A DNA stretch of 64,000 bases from Dysgonamonadaceae bacterium. GTDB taxonomy: Bacteria > Bacteroidota > Bacteroidia > Bacteroidales > Azobacteroidaceae. Below, one piece after another: positions 54,330 to 63,728 of this stretch (the stretch's first letter is position 1; each line of letters opens with the position of its first letter). The stretch covers positions 1 through 64,000 of the forward strand of contig JAIRKO010000016.1 of assembly GCA_031260045.1 (NCBI GenBank), read 5' to 3'. The translations under genes and the position numbers were made by a program. The notes under the pieces were generated by a model. It searched no databases, was not told the origin of the DNA, and saw nothing but the letters and a program-made list of their open reading frames with translations.

Positions 54330-57300
54330 ATGATCATTTTTTTCAAATGCCGCACAAATTTGATTATCGCCGTTGATACATCACTTAAATTTTCCAAGAC
54401 GTCCTGTAGAAAAATGGTTTGGCTTTTTAACAAAGCCGAACTTTTATCCAAAAAAAATATAGACGGTTTCCTTATTGGTCCTCGGCGGGAAATGGTTACG
54501 CCGTGGAGCACCAATGCGGTTGAAATTACCCGAAACATGGGCATTGAGGGCATCAATCGGATAGAAGAATTTTGGATTGTTCCCGATAAAAACGCCGAAT
54601 ACGACCCGATGATTCGGCGTTTTTACACCGGAATAGGGCAGGATGTTTTTACCGTCAACAAAAAACCTGAACCAATTGTGGTTATCGGCGATATTCCCTT
54701 TTACAATCAGCAGGAAGGCTTGGCTTTAAATCCGGAAGAAATCAAATATTTGAACGCCCTCAGTGAAAAATTAGGTCGGAAACTGACCGACAGCGAAGTT
54801 TTCGGATTTTCACAAGTTAATTCCGAACATTGCAGGCACAAGGTTTTCAACGGTATTTTCGTCATCGACGGAATAGAAAAAGAAGCGACGCTTTTTGACC
54901 TGATACGCAAAACTTCACAGGTAAATCCCAACCGCTTAGTCTCGGCTTACAAAGACAATGTCGCTTTCAATGCAGGTCCTGTTATCGAACAGTTTGCGCC
55001 CCAATCCGCCGACAAACCGGATTATTTTTCCGTCAAAAACATCGAAACCGTTCTTTCGCTGAAAGCGGAAACACACAATTTTCCGACCACCGTAGAGCCT
55101 TTCAATGGCGCATCGACCGGCGCGGGCGGCGAAATACGCGACCGTTTGGGCGGAGGAAAAGCTTCGCTGCCCATAGCGGGAACCGCCGTTTATATGACTT
55201 CCTACCCGCGAACCGGAGACGACCGCGAATGGGAAAACGCCATGCCGCCAAGGAAATGGATATACCAAACGCCCGCGCAAATTCTAATTAAAGCTTCAAA
55301 CGGCGCTTCCGATTTTGGGAATAAGTTTGGGCAACCGCTGATTTGCGGTTCACTTTTGACTTTTGAACACGAAGAAAACCGGAAAAAATTTGCCTACGAT
55401 AAAGTAATCATGCTCGCCGGCGGCATAGGTTTCGCCAACAAACGCGACGCATTGAAAGAGGAACCCGTAGCCGGTGAAAGAGTTGTGCTGTTGGGCGGCG
55501 ACAATTACCGCATCGGAATGGGCGGAGGCGCCGTTTCTTCCGTTGAGACGGGGGAATACAACAGTGGAATTGAACTGAATGCCGTTCAAAGAGCCAATCC
55601 CGAAATGCAAAAACGGGTGGCAAACGTTATTCGCGCGTTGGCAGAATCAGACTGTAATCCCATCATATCCATCCACGACCATGGCGCCGGAGGACACCTC
55701 AATTGCCTTTCGGAACTGGTAGAATCGTCCGGCGGGAAAATCATGATGGCGAATTTACCCATCGGCGACCCCACCCTGTCGGCAAAAGAAATCATCGGGA
55801 ACGAAAGTCAGGAAAGGATGGGTTTGCTGTTGAAAGAAGAAAACGTTGACAGGGTGTGCAAAATCGCCGAGCGAGAACGCGCGCCCATGTATGTGGTCGG
55901 CGAAACCACCGGCGACGGACGTTTGGTATTTGAACAGGCTGACGGTCAGCGACCGCTGGATATGCAACTCTCCGATTTTTTCGGAAAACCGCCGCGCACG
56001 GTTACAAACGATATGACTGTTGAAGAAGATTTCAAGCCGGTTTGTTATGACCTCACAAAAATCGGCGAATATTTGGAAAACGTGCTGCAATTAGAATCCG
56101 TAGCCTGTAAGGATTGGCTGACAAACAAGGTCGACCGTTCCATCACAGGGAAAATCGCCCACCAGCAATGTCAGGGAGAAATCCAGTTGCCGTTGAGCGA
56201 TTTAGGGGCGGTTGCCCTTGATTATCGCGGCAAATCGGGTATGGCTGTTTCGATAGGACACGCTCCGCAAGCCGGTTTGATTAACCCCGCCGCCGGTTCG
56301 ATTTTGGCTGTTGCAGAAGCGCTTACCAACCTTGTTTTTGCGCCTTTGAAAGAAAAATCGGCAAGCGTTTCGTTGAGCGCCAACTGGATGTGGCCGGGCA
56401 AAAATCCCGGCGAAGACGCCCGTTTGTATGAAGCCGTCGAGGCGTGTTCCGACTTCGCCTGCAAATTGGGGATCAACATCCCGACCGGAAAAGATTCGCT
56501 GTCCATGACTCAAAAGTATGGCGACGAAAAAGTTTTTGCACCCGGAACCGTCGTTATCTCTGCCGGGGCAGAAGTTTCCGATGTACGCAAAATCGTTTCT
56601 CCCGTGTTGACCAATACGCCCCGTGCGGCGATTTTTTATATTGATTTCTCATCCGATACATTCAAATTAGGAGGGTCGGCTTTCGCCCAGTCGTTGAAAC
56701 GTTTGGGCGACGAAGCGCCTTCCGTAACCGACGCAGGATATTTCAAAACGGCATTCGATACCGTTCAGGAATTGGTTGAACGAGAATTCATTATTGCCGG
56801 ACACGATATTTCGGCGGGCGGTATGATTACAACGCTTCTGGAAATGACATTCGGGAACGCGACAGGCGGGCTGTCCATTAATTTGGACAGACTGAAAGAA
56901 ACGGATTTAATAAAAATACTGTTCGCCGAAAATCCGGGCATCGTAATTCAAGTTCGGGATAGACAAACGGTCGAAGACATTTTGAATGCACATGGCATAA
57001 GATTTTTCAAAATCGGAAAAACAACCGTAGAACGGCATATTTCGATTACCAAAGACAAAGCCCAGTACTGTTTCGATATTGACCGCCTGCGCGATACATG
57101 GTTTACCTCGTCTTACCTTTTAGACCGGTTGCAGAGCGGGGAAACATGCGCCAAACAGCGTTTTCTCAACTATAAACAACAACCCCTGCAAACGAAGTTC
57201 CGGACGATGTTTTCGGGAACTCTGTCAGAATACGGGTTGAGTTTCAATCGCCGCCCCGCGTCGGGCGTCAAAGCGGCAATTCTTCGCGAACAGGGAACCA

Positions 57301-58016
57301 ACGGCGATCGGGAAATGGCTTACGCGCTTTATTTGGCAGGATTTGACGTGAAAGATGTACACACCACCGATTTGATTTCCGCCCGCGAAACGCTGGAAGA
57401 CGTTCACATGCTTGTTTTTTGCGGCGGGTTTGCCAATTCCGACGTGTTGGGTTCTGCCAAAGGTTGGGCGGGCAGTTTGCTGTTCAATGAAAAAGCAAAG
57501 AAAGTGCTGGATGACTTTTATGATCGCCCCGACACGCTGAGTTTGGGCGTTTGCAACGGTTGCCAATTGATGATGGAGCTAAATTTGGTAACTCCCAGAT
57601 ATAAAATTTATCGGCAAATGTTGCACAACGATTCGCATAAATTTGAATCGGCATTTGTTTCCGTAACAATACCCAAAAACAAATCCGTTATGCTCGCCTC
57701 CCTGGCAGGCAGCAAGTTGGGCGTGTGGATAGCCCATGGGGAAGGGAAATTTTCGTTGCCTATGGAAAGGAAGTACCAGATTGTCGCCAGGTATGTTTAT
57801 CCCGACTATCCGGGCAACCCGAACGGCTCGGATGACGCCATAGCGGGAATTTGTTCCAAAGACGGCAGGCACTTGGCGATGATGCCACACCCGGAAAGGG
57901 CGGTATTTCCCTGGCAATGCGCGTACTATCCGGACAAACGGAAGAAAGAGGAAATCACGCCTTGGATGGAAGCCTTCGTCAACGCGCGGAAATGGATTGA
58001 AGCCGCCGCCGAATAA
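54330..58016 (+). CDS. purL: Phosphoribosylformylglycinamidine synthase, one-chain form
   Basis: A 1228-residue enzyme for the fourth step of purine synthesis (FGAR plus glutamine and ATP to FGAM). Order: N-terminal PurS-like part (IIFFKCRTNLIIAVDTSLKF), two ATP-grasp-like AIRS/FGAM halves (LKAETHNFPTTVEPFNGAST, then IHDHGAGGHLNCLSELVESS and LSANWMWPGKNPGEDARLYE), and a C-terminal glutaminase with LGVCNGCQLM (Cys1075) and MMPHPERAV (His, Glu). Gram-negative long form, as in E. coli and Bacteroides. All key motifs are intact. Confidence 0.96.
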   Translation: MIIFFKCRTNLIIAVDTSLKFSKTSCRKMVWLFNKAELLSKKNIDGFLIGPRREMVTPWSTNAVEITRNMGIEGINRIEEFWIVPDKNAEYDPMIRRFYTGIGQDVFTVNKKPEPIVVIGDIPFYNQQEGLALNPEEIKYLNALSEKLGRKLTDSEVFGFSQVNSEHCRHKVFNGIFVIDGIEKEATLFDLIRKTSQVNPNRLVSAYKDNVAFNAGPVIEQFAPQSADKPDYFSVKNIETVLSLKAETHNFPTTVEPFNGASTGAGGEIRDRLGGGKASLPIAGTAVYMTSYPRTGDDREWENAMPPRKWIYQTPAQILIKASNGASDFGNKFGQPLICGSLLTFEHEENRKKFAYDKVIMLAGGIGFANKRDALKEEPVAGERVVLLGGDNYRIGMGGGAVSSVETGEYNSGIELNAVQRANPEMQKRVANVIRALAESDCNPIISIHDHGAGGHLNCLSELVESSGGKIMMANLPIGDPTLSAKEIIGNESQERMGLLLKEENVDRVCKIAERERAPMYVVGETTGDGRLVFEQADGQRPLDMQLSDFFGKPPRTVTNDMTVEEDFKPVCYDLTKIGEYLENVLQLESVACKDWLTNKVDRSITGKIAHQQCQGEIQLPLSDLGAVALDYRGKSGMAVSIGHAPQAGLINPAAGSILAVAEALTNLVFAPLKEKSASVSLSANWMWPGKNPGEDARLYEAVEACSDFACKLGINIPTGKDSLSMTQKYGDEKVFAPGTVVISAGAEVSDVRKIVSPVLTNTPRAAIFYIDFSSDTFKLGGSAFAQSLKRLGDEAPSVTDAGYFKTAFDTVQELVEREFIIAGHDISAGGMITTLLEMTFGNATGGLSINLDRLKETDLIKILFAENPGIVIQVRDRQTVEDILNAHGIRFFKIGKTTVERHISITKDKAQYCFDIDRLRDTWFTSSYLLDRLQSGETCAKQRFLNYKQQPLQTKFRTMFSGTLSEYGLSFNRRPASGVKAAILREQGTNGDREMAYALYLAGFDVKDVHTTDLISARETLEDVHMLVFCGGFANSDVLGSAKGWAGSLLFNEKAKKVLDDFYDRPDTLSLGVCNGCQLMMELNLVTPRYKIYRQMLHNDSHKFESAFVSVTIPKNKSVMLASLAGSKLGVWIAHGEGKFSLPMERKYQIVARYVYPDYPGNPNGSDDAIAGICSKDGRHLAMMPHPERAVFPWQCAYYPDKRKKEEITPWMEAFVNARKWIEAAAE

Positions 58017-58022
58017 CCGGTT

Positions 58023-58751
58023 ATGCAACACAAAACAAGAGGCATTGTCCTGCATCACTCGCCGTATAACGACACTTACGCCATCACGCTGATTTATACG
58101 GAGGAATTCGGGCGGGTGTCCTACCTAACCGCCCGGTCGAAAAGCCGGAAAACGAAAACGCCCAAGTCGCTTTTTCACGCTTTGGCTGTTCTGGATTTGG
58201 AGGTGGAGCATCGGAATCTCCGTGATATTCAACGAATAAAAGAAGCGAAAGCGCATATCCCTTTGGTTTCGTTGCGAAACAATCCGGTGAAAAGCGCTGT
58301 CGGTATTTTCTTGGCAGAACTGATCTGTAAAGTCGTGAGGGAGGTGCATCCCAACAAAACACTGTTTGATTTTTTGCTACAATCCGTTCGGATACTGGAA
58401 TTGACCGACACATCCTGCGCTAATTTCCACCTTGTGTTTATGATTACCTTGAGTCGTTTTTTGGGTTTTTATCCCGACGTTTCCGGTTATGCGGAAGGGA
58501 TGTTTTTCGATATGCAGAACGGCATTTTTGTCGAAAACAAGCCGCTACATCCCCATTTCCTCAATCCCAGCGAGAGCCGGTTTTTTTACAATCTCTTGCG
58601 GATGAAGTACGAAAATATGGATGTTTTCAGACTTACCGGCGCGGAACGCAAAGCTGTCATTACCGCTATTTTGGAATATTACCGGCTGCATTTGTCTCAT
58701 TTCCCGGAAATCAAATCTTTGGTGGTTTTGCATGAGATTTTTTGCTCTTGA
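58023..58751 (+). CDS. recO: DNA repair protein RecO
   Basis: A 242-residue RecFOR-pathway protein that loads RecA onto single-stranded DNA coated with SSB. N-terminal OB fold: KTRGIVLHHSPYNDTYAITL with YTEEFGRVSYLTARS; then the helical domain with HALAVLDLEVEHRNLRDIQR and a C-terminal region AERKAVITAILEYYRLHLSH. Length normal. It starts six bases after purL, so the genes are co-transcribed. Confidence 0.92.
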   Translation: MQHKTRGIVLHHSPYNDTYAITLIYTEEFGRVSYLTARSKSRKTKTPKSLFHALAVLDLEVEHRNLRDIQRIKEAKAHIPLVSLRNNPVKSAVGIFLAELICKVVREVHPNKTLFDFLLQSVRILELTDTSCANFHLVFMITLSRFLGFYPDVSGYAEGMFFDMQNGIFVENKPLHPHFLNPSESRFFYNLLRMKYENMDVFRLTGAERKAVITAILEYYRLHLSHFPEIKSLVVLHEIFCS

Positions 58752-58775
58752 TGGAATGTTACCCTATTGTTCCGC

Positions 58776-58882
58776 GCAAAAACCCCGTCATCCCGCGCTT
58801 GACACGAGATCCCTCTGAAAAACGCGCCTCGCTTTGCAGGGGATTGCGGGTCTTCGCTATGCCCACAATGACGGGCTTTTGA
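58776..58882. repeat. Element B, copy 4
   Basis: CGCAAAAACCCCGTCATCCC and GGTCTTCGCTATGCCCACAA then TGACGGGC, the ends pairing as inverted repeats (CCCGTCAT and ATGACGGG-like). It fills the gap before trpA; the 214-base gap holds nothing else but the promoter. Confidence 0.8.
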
Positions 58883-58937
58883 AATCTGCACAACAGCGAT
58901 TTTTAAACAACAACTTGAATTGATTAATGTTTTTTTG

Positions 58938-58945
58938 TACTTTTG
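58938..58945 (+). promoter_or_regulatory. trpA: -7 box TACTTTTG of trpA
   Basis: TAnnTTTG match, 20 bases before the ATG at 58966. It suggests that trpA is expressed on its own rather than in a trp operon. Confidence 0.55.
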
Positions 58946-58965
58946 CTCGCTAAAAAAATTAAAAC

Positions 58966-59742
58966 ATGAACAAAATCAATCAATTATTTCGGCAAAAAGA
59001 CAGGAACATCCTTTCCGTTTATTTCACGGCGGGATTTCCTCAACTCAATGATACGGGTAAGGTAATCAAGGCGTTGCAAGACAACGGTGTTGATATGGCG
59101 GAAGTCGGCATCCCATTTTCCGACCCTATGGCAGACGGAGTTGTTATTCAAAAAAGTAGCACGATTGCCCTTCGCAACGGCATGAATCTGAAACTTCTGT
59201 TTTCACAATTGGCGACTATCGTTGATGAAACACGCATCCCGTTGGTTATGATGGGCTATCTGAATCCGATTATGCAATACGGTTTTGAGAAGTTTTGCCA
59301 CGATTGCCGTCAAGCGGGCGTTTCGGGCGTCATTATTCCCGATTTGCCGTTTGAGGATTATTTGCAATATTACAAATCCATCGCCGACAGCCACGATTTG
59401 AGAATGATTATGCTGATTGCGCCCGAAACGCCCGAAGACCGCGTCCGACTGATTGACGCTAAGACGGATGGGTTTATCTATATGGTTTCTTCTGCGGGAA
59501 CAACGGGTGCGCAAAAAAGTTTCGACGAAGGAAAGCGGGCTTATTTCCGCAAAATTAACGGGATGGGTCTGCGTAATCCGCGTTTGATAGGCTTTGGAAT
59601 ATCCAACAGGGATACTTTGGATGCCGCTTTTGAAAACGCTGCGGGAGCCATTATCGGCAGTAAATTCGTCAGTTTATTAATGGACAAAAAAAGCCCCGAA
59701 GAAGCCGTCGTTTCTCTCAAATACGAATTATTCGAAAAATAA
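58966..59742 (+). CDS. trpA: Tryptophan synthase alpha subunit
   Basis: A 258-residue TIM-barrel lyase that cuts indole-3-glycerol phosphate and hands indole to TrpB. Catalytic Glu and Asp are in [20 protein letters not shown]; the phosphate-binding glycines are in [14 protein letters not shown]. Length is normal. No trpB lies next to it, so the rest of the pathway must be elsewhere. Two bases separate it from coaA. Confidence 0.94.
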   Translation: MNKINQLFRQKDRNILSVYFTAGFPQLNDTGKVIKALQDNGVDMAEVGIPFSDPMADGVVIQKSSTIALRNGMNLKLLFSQLATIVDETRIPLVMMGYLNPIMQYGFEKFCHDCRQAGVSGVIIPDLPFEDYLQYYKSIADSHDLRMIMLIAPETPEDRVRLIDAKTDGFIYMVSSAGTTGAQKSFDEGKRAYFRKINGMGLRNPRLIGFGISNRDTLDAAFENAAGAIIGSKFVSLLMDKKSPEEAVVSLKYELFEK

Positions 59743-59744
59743 GG

Positions 59745-60692
59745 ATGCGTATCTCATCAAGCAGCCCCTACCTGACTTTCAGCAGGGACAAATGGGCGGA
59801 ACTCCGTAAATCGGAGCCAATGACTTTGAGCGAAAATGAAATCGCTGAACTGAAAGGGATTAACGACGAATTGTCTATGGACGAAATCAGGGATACTTAC
59901 CTGCCTTTGTCGCGGTTGCTGAACAATTACGTCAATTCGACCATCAGCCGACAGGAAGTGATGATGCGGTTTTTGAACGAAGCGCCGCAAAAAATACCTT
60001 TCGTTATCGGCATCGCGGGAAGCGTTTCCGCCGGAAAAAGCACCGTTGCGCGTGTGCTGCAAGCATTGTTGAGCCGCTGGAAAGAGAATTATCGGGTGGC
60101 GCTCGTTACGACCGACGGTTTTTTGTATCCCAATGCCGTGCTGGAAGAAAAAGGAATTATGTCGAAAAAAGGGTTTCCCGAATCGTATGACATTCAACGT
60201 GTTTTGCAGTTTCTCGGTAACATTAAATCAGGGAAAAAGAATGTCCGTGCACCCAAATATTCGCATGTGATATATGATATTGTGCCGGATGAATACATCG
60301 AAATAAGTCCGCAGCCCGACATTCTGATTTTTGAAGGGCTGAACGTGCTGCAAAGCCAAGCCGACTATCCGAAAAAGAACCGTCCTGCGGTTTTCGTTTC
60401 CGATTACCTTGATTTTTCCATTTATGTGGATGCGGACAACGATTTACTCGAAGGATGGTTCTTGACCCGCTTCATGAATTTTAGGGAAACGGCTTTCAAC
60501 GACCCCAATTCGTTCTTTTTTTCAATCACCAAACTTTCGGAAACCGAAGCCCGGCGCATGGCGCTTTCCGTTTGGCGGGAAATTAACCTGAAAAACCTGC
60601 GCCAAAATATCTTGCCTACGCGCGAACGCGCTAACCTTATCCTGCACAAAGGGAAAGACCATCGGGTGGATTATGTAAAGATGAGGAAGTGA
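59745..60692 (+). CDS. coaA: Type I pantothenate kinase
   Basis: A 315-residue kinase that phosphorylates pantothenate, the first and main control step of coenzyme A synthesis. P-loop [20 protein letters not shown]; then [20 protein letters not shown] and [17 protein letters not shown], the substrate-side helix of the CoaA family. The start [20 protein letters not shown] resembles E. coli CoaA. It starts two bases after trpA and converges with folA. Confidence 0.94.
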   Translation: MRISSSSPYLTFSRDKWAELRKSEPMTLSENEIAELKGINDELSMDEIRDTYLPLSRLLNNYVNSTISRQEVMMRFLNEAPQKIPFVIGIAGSVSAGKSTVARVLQALLSRWKENYRVALVTTDGFLYPNAVLEEKGIMSKKGFPESYDIQRVLQFLGNIKSGKKNVRAPKYSHVIYDIVPDEYIEISPQPDILIFEGLNVLQSQADYPKKNRPAVFVSDYLDFSIYVDADNDLLEGWFLTRFMNFRETAFNDPNSFFFSITKLSETEARRMALSVWREINLKNLRQNILPTRERANLILHKGKDHRVDYVKMRK

Positions 60693-60693
60693 A

Positions 60694-61185
60694 TTACAGC
60701 CGCTCGTATTCGAGGAACGAGAAAGGATAAGGGTTTTTCCCGTCGGCGGGAAAAGTTTCTCTGCTCGTTTCCCGCCATTGGGAAAAATTCATTTGCGGGA
60801 AAAAAACGTCTGCTTCGGGGAAATCCGCGTGTATTTTCGTGAGATAAAGTTTGTTGGCGATGGGCAGGGTTTGTTCGTAAATCGTGCCGCCGCCGATGAT
60901 AAACACCTCATTTTCATCCATCGATTTGAGAAACGTGGCATCCAAAGAAGGATAAACCTCCGCGCCCCTGATTTTCAAACCGGTATTTCGACTGACGACC
61001 ATGTTTCGGCGATTGGGCAAGGGACCTTGGGGCAAAGACTCGAAAGTTTTGCGTCCCATAACTACCGGATGACCGGAAGTGATTTCCTTAAAATGTCTCA
61101 GGTCGACAGGTAAATGGCAGAGCAGACCGCCGTTTTTGCCTGCTTCGTTATTTCGTCCGATTGCGGCTATGATTGAAATTGTCAT
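60694..61185 (-). CDS. folA: Dihydrofolate reductase
   Basis: A 163-residue enzyme reducing dihydrofolate with NADPH to keep one-carbon units available for thymidylate synthesis. Visible: ISIIAAIGRNNEAGKNGGLL, VVMGRKTFESLP (NADPH loop), VFIIGGGTIYEQTLPIANKL and LYLTKIHADFPEADVFFP. The start at 61185 (MTISIIAAIG) fits relatives; upstream in-frame codons overlap the thyA end. It follows thyA by 37 bases, the classic pair. Confidence 0.95.
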   Translation of the reverse strand: MTISIIAAIGRNNEAGKNGGLLCHLPVDLRHFKEITSGHPVVMGRKTFESLPQGPLPNRRNMVVSRNTGLKIRGAEVYPSLDATFLKSMDENEVFIIGGGTIYEQTLPIANKLYLTKIHADFPEADVFFPQMNFSQWRETSRETFPADGKNPYPFSFLEYERL

Positions 61186-61222
61186 GTTTTTGCTGTTTAA
61201 GATGATAAATAGCATGGAAAAA

Positions 61223-62017
61223 TCACACCGCCACATCTCCCTTAATATGCGGATGCGGGTCATAACCGACCAATGCAAAATCTTCGTGCCGGAAATCGAA
61301 AATACTTTTCACATCCGGATTGATTTTCATTTCGGGCAGAGGGCGAGGCGCGCGCGTCAATTGCAGTTTCACCTGTTCCAAGTGGTTGATATAGATATGC
61401 GTATCGCCGAAAGTATGTATGAAATCGCCTTCCTGCAAACCGGTTACCTGCGCAACCATCTTCAACAGCAAGGCATAAGAAGCGATGTTGAACGGAACGC
61501 CCAAAAAAACGTCTGCGCTTCGCTGATACAGTTGCAGGGAAAGTTTTCCACCCGCCACGTAAAACTGAAAAAAGCAGTGGCAGGGGGGCAGTTTCATCTG
61601 TGGAATATCGCACGGATTCCATGCGCTGACGATGATTCGGCGAGAATCGGGATTGTTTTTAATCGTGTGGATTACTTCGCTGATTTGGTCAATGTGTCCG
61701 CCCGAATAATCCGGCCAAGCGCGCCATTGGCGACCGTATACCGGACCTAAATCACCGTTTTCATCCGCCCATTCGTTCCAGATGCGCACCCTGTTTTCGT
61801 TCAGGTAACGGATATTGGTGTCGCCTTTCAAAAACCAGAGCAGCTCGTAGATAATGGATCGCAGGTGCAATTTTTTGGTTGTCAGCGCGGGAAAACCTTC
61901 CGACAGGTCAAACCGCATCTGATGACCAAAAACGCTTATCGTTCCCGTTCCCGTCCGGTCTTCTTTGCGTGCGCCTTCCGACAGTATTCGTTTTAATAAA
62001 TCCAGGTATTGTGTCAT
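61223..62017 (-). CDS. thyA: Thymidylate synthase
   Basis: A 264-residue enzyme making dTMP from dUMP and methylene-tetrahydrofolate. Conserved parts are [20 protein letters not shown], the catalytic Cys in [33 protein letters not shown] and [11 protein letters not shown]. The ATG at 62017 is preferred over a TTG at 62026 that lies next to the -7 box. The dihydrofolate produced is recycled by folA, the next gene. Confidence 0.96.
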   Translation of the reverse strand: MTQYLDLLKRILSEGARKEDRTGTGTISVFGHQMRFDLSEGFPALTTKKLHLRSIIYELLWFLKGDTNIRYLNENRVRIWNEWADENGDLGPVYGRQWRAWPDYSGGHIDQISEVIHTIKNNPDSRRIIVSAWNPCDIPQMKLPPCHCFFQFYVAGGKLSLQLYQRSADVFLGVPFNIASYALLLKMVAQVTGLQEGDFIHTFGDTHIYINHLEQVKLQLTRAPRPLPEMKINPDVKSIFDFRHEDFALVGYDPHPHIKGDVAV

Positions 62018-62023
62018 TGCCTG

Positions 62024-62031
62024 CAAAAATA
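62024..62031 (-). promoter_or_regulatory. thyA: -7 box TATTTTTG of thyA-folA
   Basis: TAnnTTTG match on the minus strand six bases before the ATG at 62017: a near-leaderless arrangement. Confidence 0.5.
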
Positions 62032-62103
62032 ATATTTTCCGAAGAATGTAAACAGATTTGAAATAATATTTTCTTAAAATTCTGCGAAATTAATTCTTTT
62101 TCG

Positions 62104-62111
62104 TATCTTTG
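62104..62111 (+). promoter_or_regulatory. rpsO: -7 box TATCTTTG of rpsO
   Basis: TAnnTTTG match, 38 bases before the ATG at 62150. Confidence 0.6.
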
Positions 62112-62149
62112 CCGCTCAATTTCACAAACAAATTAGATAATTCTTAACC

Positions 62150-62419
62150 ATGTATTTAGATTCTGAAAAGAAAAAAGAAATTTTTGCAAAGCACGGTAAA
62201 TCCAATGCCGATACCGGTTCTTCGGAAGGACAGATAGCGTTGTTTTCCTACCGCATTACGCATTTAACCGATCATCTCAAGTTACATAAAAAGGATTACA
62301 GTACGGAAAGATCCCTGAAAATGCTGGTAGGCAAGCGTCGCCGTTTGTTGGATTACCTGAAAGATAGGGATATTGAACGGTATCGCGCTATTATCAAGGA
62401 ATTGGGTATTAGGAAATAA
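62150..62419 (+). CDS. rpsO: 30S ribosomal protein S15
   Basis: An 89-residue protein that binds the 16S rRNA central domain and helps bridge to the 50S subunit. The family signature HGKSNADTGSSEGQIALFSY, then HLTDHLKLHKKDYSTERSLK and MLVGKRRRLLDYLKDRD are all seen, with the normal length. In E. coli it represses its own translation; whether that holds here is unknown. Confidence 0.97.
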   Translation: MYLDSEKKKEIFAKHGKSNADTGSSEGQIALFSYRITHLTDHLKLHKKDYSTERSLKMLVGKRRRLLDYLKDRDIERYRAIIKELGIRK

Positions 62420-62455
62420 AAACGTGTTGTAACGTTATCATAAAAAGGGCGTTCT

Positions 62456-63691
62456 TCAAGACAGCGCGGCAATTGCCGACCCAATCAGATTGGCATGGGC
62501 TGTTTTTTCCACATGGACGGTAATATTGCCGTGACCAAATTCTTTCAAAAGCAAGTGCAACTGTTCCAAAACCATATCTTTGTAACTCTTGAATTTAGCA
62601 TTTGTTCCGCCCTTTCGGTCTTCGCTCCAAAAAAGGCTGCCTTCTGCCGTCAAACGGACATCGGTAATCGGCGTTTTGAAAGAAGCAATCAGTGTCAGTA
62701 TCAGACCGGCGAGGGATGCGGCAACCAATTTTGCCGACCTTTCGTAAACCTCAAAAGCCGCCTTTACGTATTTCCCTTTGTACATATCGGGATAACTCAT
62801 GATGCGGGTTAATTTTTCTGCGTCGAAACCCGTTTCCAACTCTTCGCAGGAAAAGATAAATTCCAGTAGCCGACCGAGATACATGCCGGAAATGGCTTTC
62901 TCAAACCTTTGCGCACCTGGCGTGTCGGAATATTTATCTATTTTATCGTCCACCACAGTCAGGAAAGGCGGGTGAAAATTTCCCGATTCAAGATTAAGGG
63001 GAATAAGACCTTTTTGCTTGTATTCCGGATTCAGTTTACTTATTTTTTCCGATGGGAAAAGGGGCGCCATATTGGTTCCCGTACCTACGATGAGACCGAT
63101 ATGCGCCTGCGAAATTTTGTCCGTCAGTCCGGCAAACAGGCTGGCTACCGTGTCGTTAATCACCTTGACGCCAGTGAAATGCGCTGCTTTGACGTGCTGC
63201 TTGTTCAGGTAATCCATCAAAGATTTTCCCACCGGCGCGTTTTCCATCCCTTTGATGGTAACGCCTTTTGTCCAGTACAGCAAAACGGCGTCGCCGTCAA
63301 GCGTCGATTCGCAGGGATAAGAAAAACAGTAACCGATTGATTTTACGCCATCCAGATTGAGCGATGAAATCAGAGCGGCGATTTCGGCATAAAGGTCTTC
63401 TGCGGTTCTGCCTTCGGGGGCTTTCATGACATATTCCAAATTTTTCCTGATACCATCGTGAACGACAGGCGTTCCGCCCGTAAAATCCACTACGGTAGCC
63501 CTGAAATTGGTGCCGCCCAAGTCGAGAACAAGCACTTTTTCTTTCGGCAAACCGGCTTTTGGAACGATGTAGGTAGGTAGGCAACGGATTTGCTTCCCGT
63601 TCTCGCGAAGTCCTTCGTTGATTCCTGTTTGTAGCGCGACGGCAATTTCTTTCAATTGACCGGTTGTGAGTGCGAAGATGTTATTTTTCAT
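62456..63691 (-). CDS. Hexokinase
   Basis: A 411-residue ATP-dependent hexose kinase of the eukaryote-like hexokinase fold, as found in Bacteroides. Phosphate 1 motif LVLDLGGTNFRATVVDF; sugar-binding SIGYCFSYPCESTLDGDAVL then TKGVTIKGM; phosphate 2 with catalytic-region Asp in VINDTVASLFAGL; adenosine-side LIVGTGTNMAPLF. It should phosphorylate glucose and other hexoses freed by the GH2/GH3 enzymes. The start at 63691 (MKNNIFALTTGQLKEI) is preferred; an earlier codon runs into the next gene. Confidence 0.9.
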   Translation of the reverse strand: MKNNIFALTTGQLKEIAVALQTGINEGLRENGKQIRCLPTYIVPKAGLPKEKVLVLDLGGTNFRATVVDFTGGTPVVHDGIRKNLEYVMKAPEGRTAEDLYAEIAALISSLNLDGVKSIGYCFSYPCESTLDGDAVLLYWTKGVTIKGMENAPVGKSLMDYLNKQHVKAAHFTGVKVINDTVASLFAGLTDKISQAHIGLIVGTGTNMAPLFPSEKISKLNPEYKQKGLIPLNLESGNFHPPFLTVVDDKIDKYSDTPGAQRFEKAISGMYLGRLLEFIFSCEELETGFDAEKLTRIMSYPDMYKGKYVKAAFEVYERSAKLVAASLAGLILTLIASFKTPITDVRLTAEGSLFWSEDRKGGTNAKFKSYKDMVLEQLHLLLKEFGHGNITVHVEKTAHANLIGSAIAALS

Positions 63692-63728
63692 GTTGTAAAA
63701 TAAATGGTTGTTAAGTAAGAGGTGCAGT

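Noticed and set aside
58752-58965. tRNA or small RNA gene in the recO-trpA gap
   Set aside because: The stems belong to dispersed repeat B; no cloverleaf with T-loop GTTCRA or a CCA end was found.
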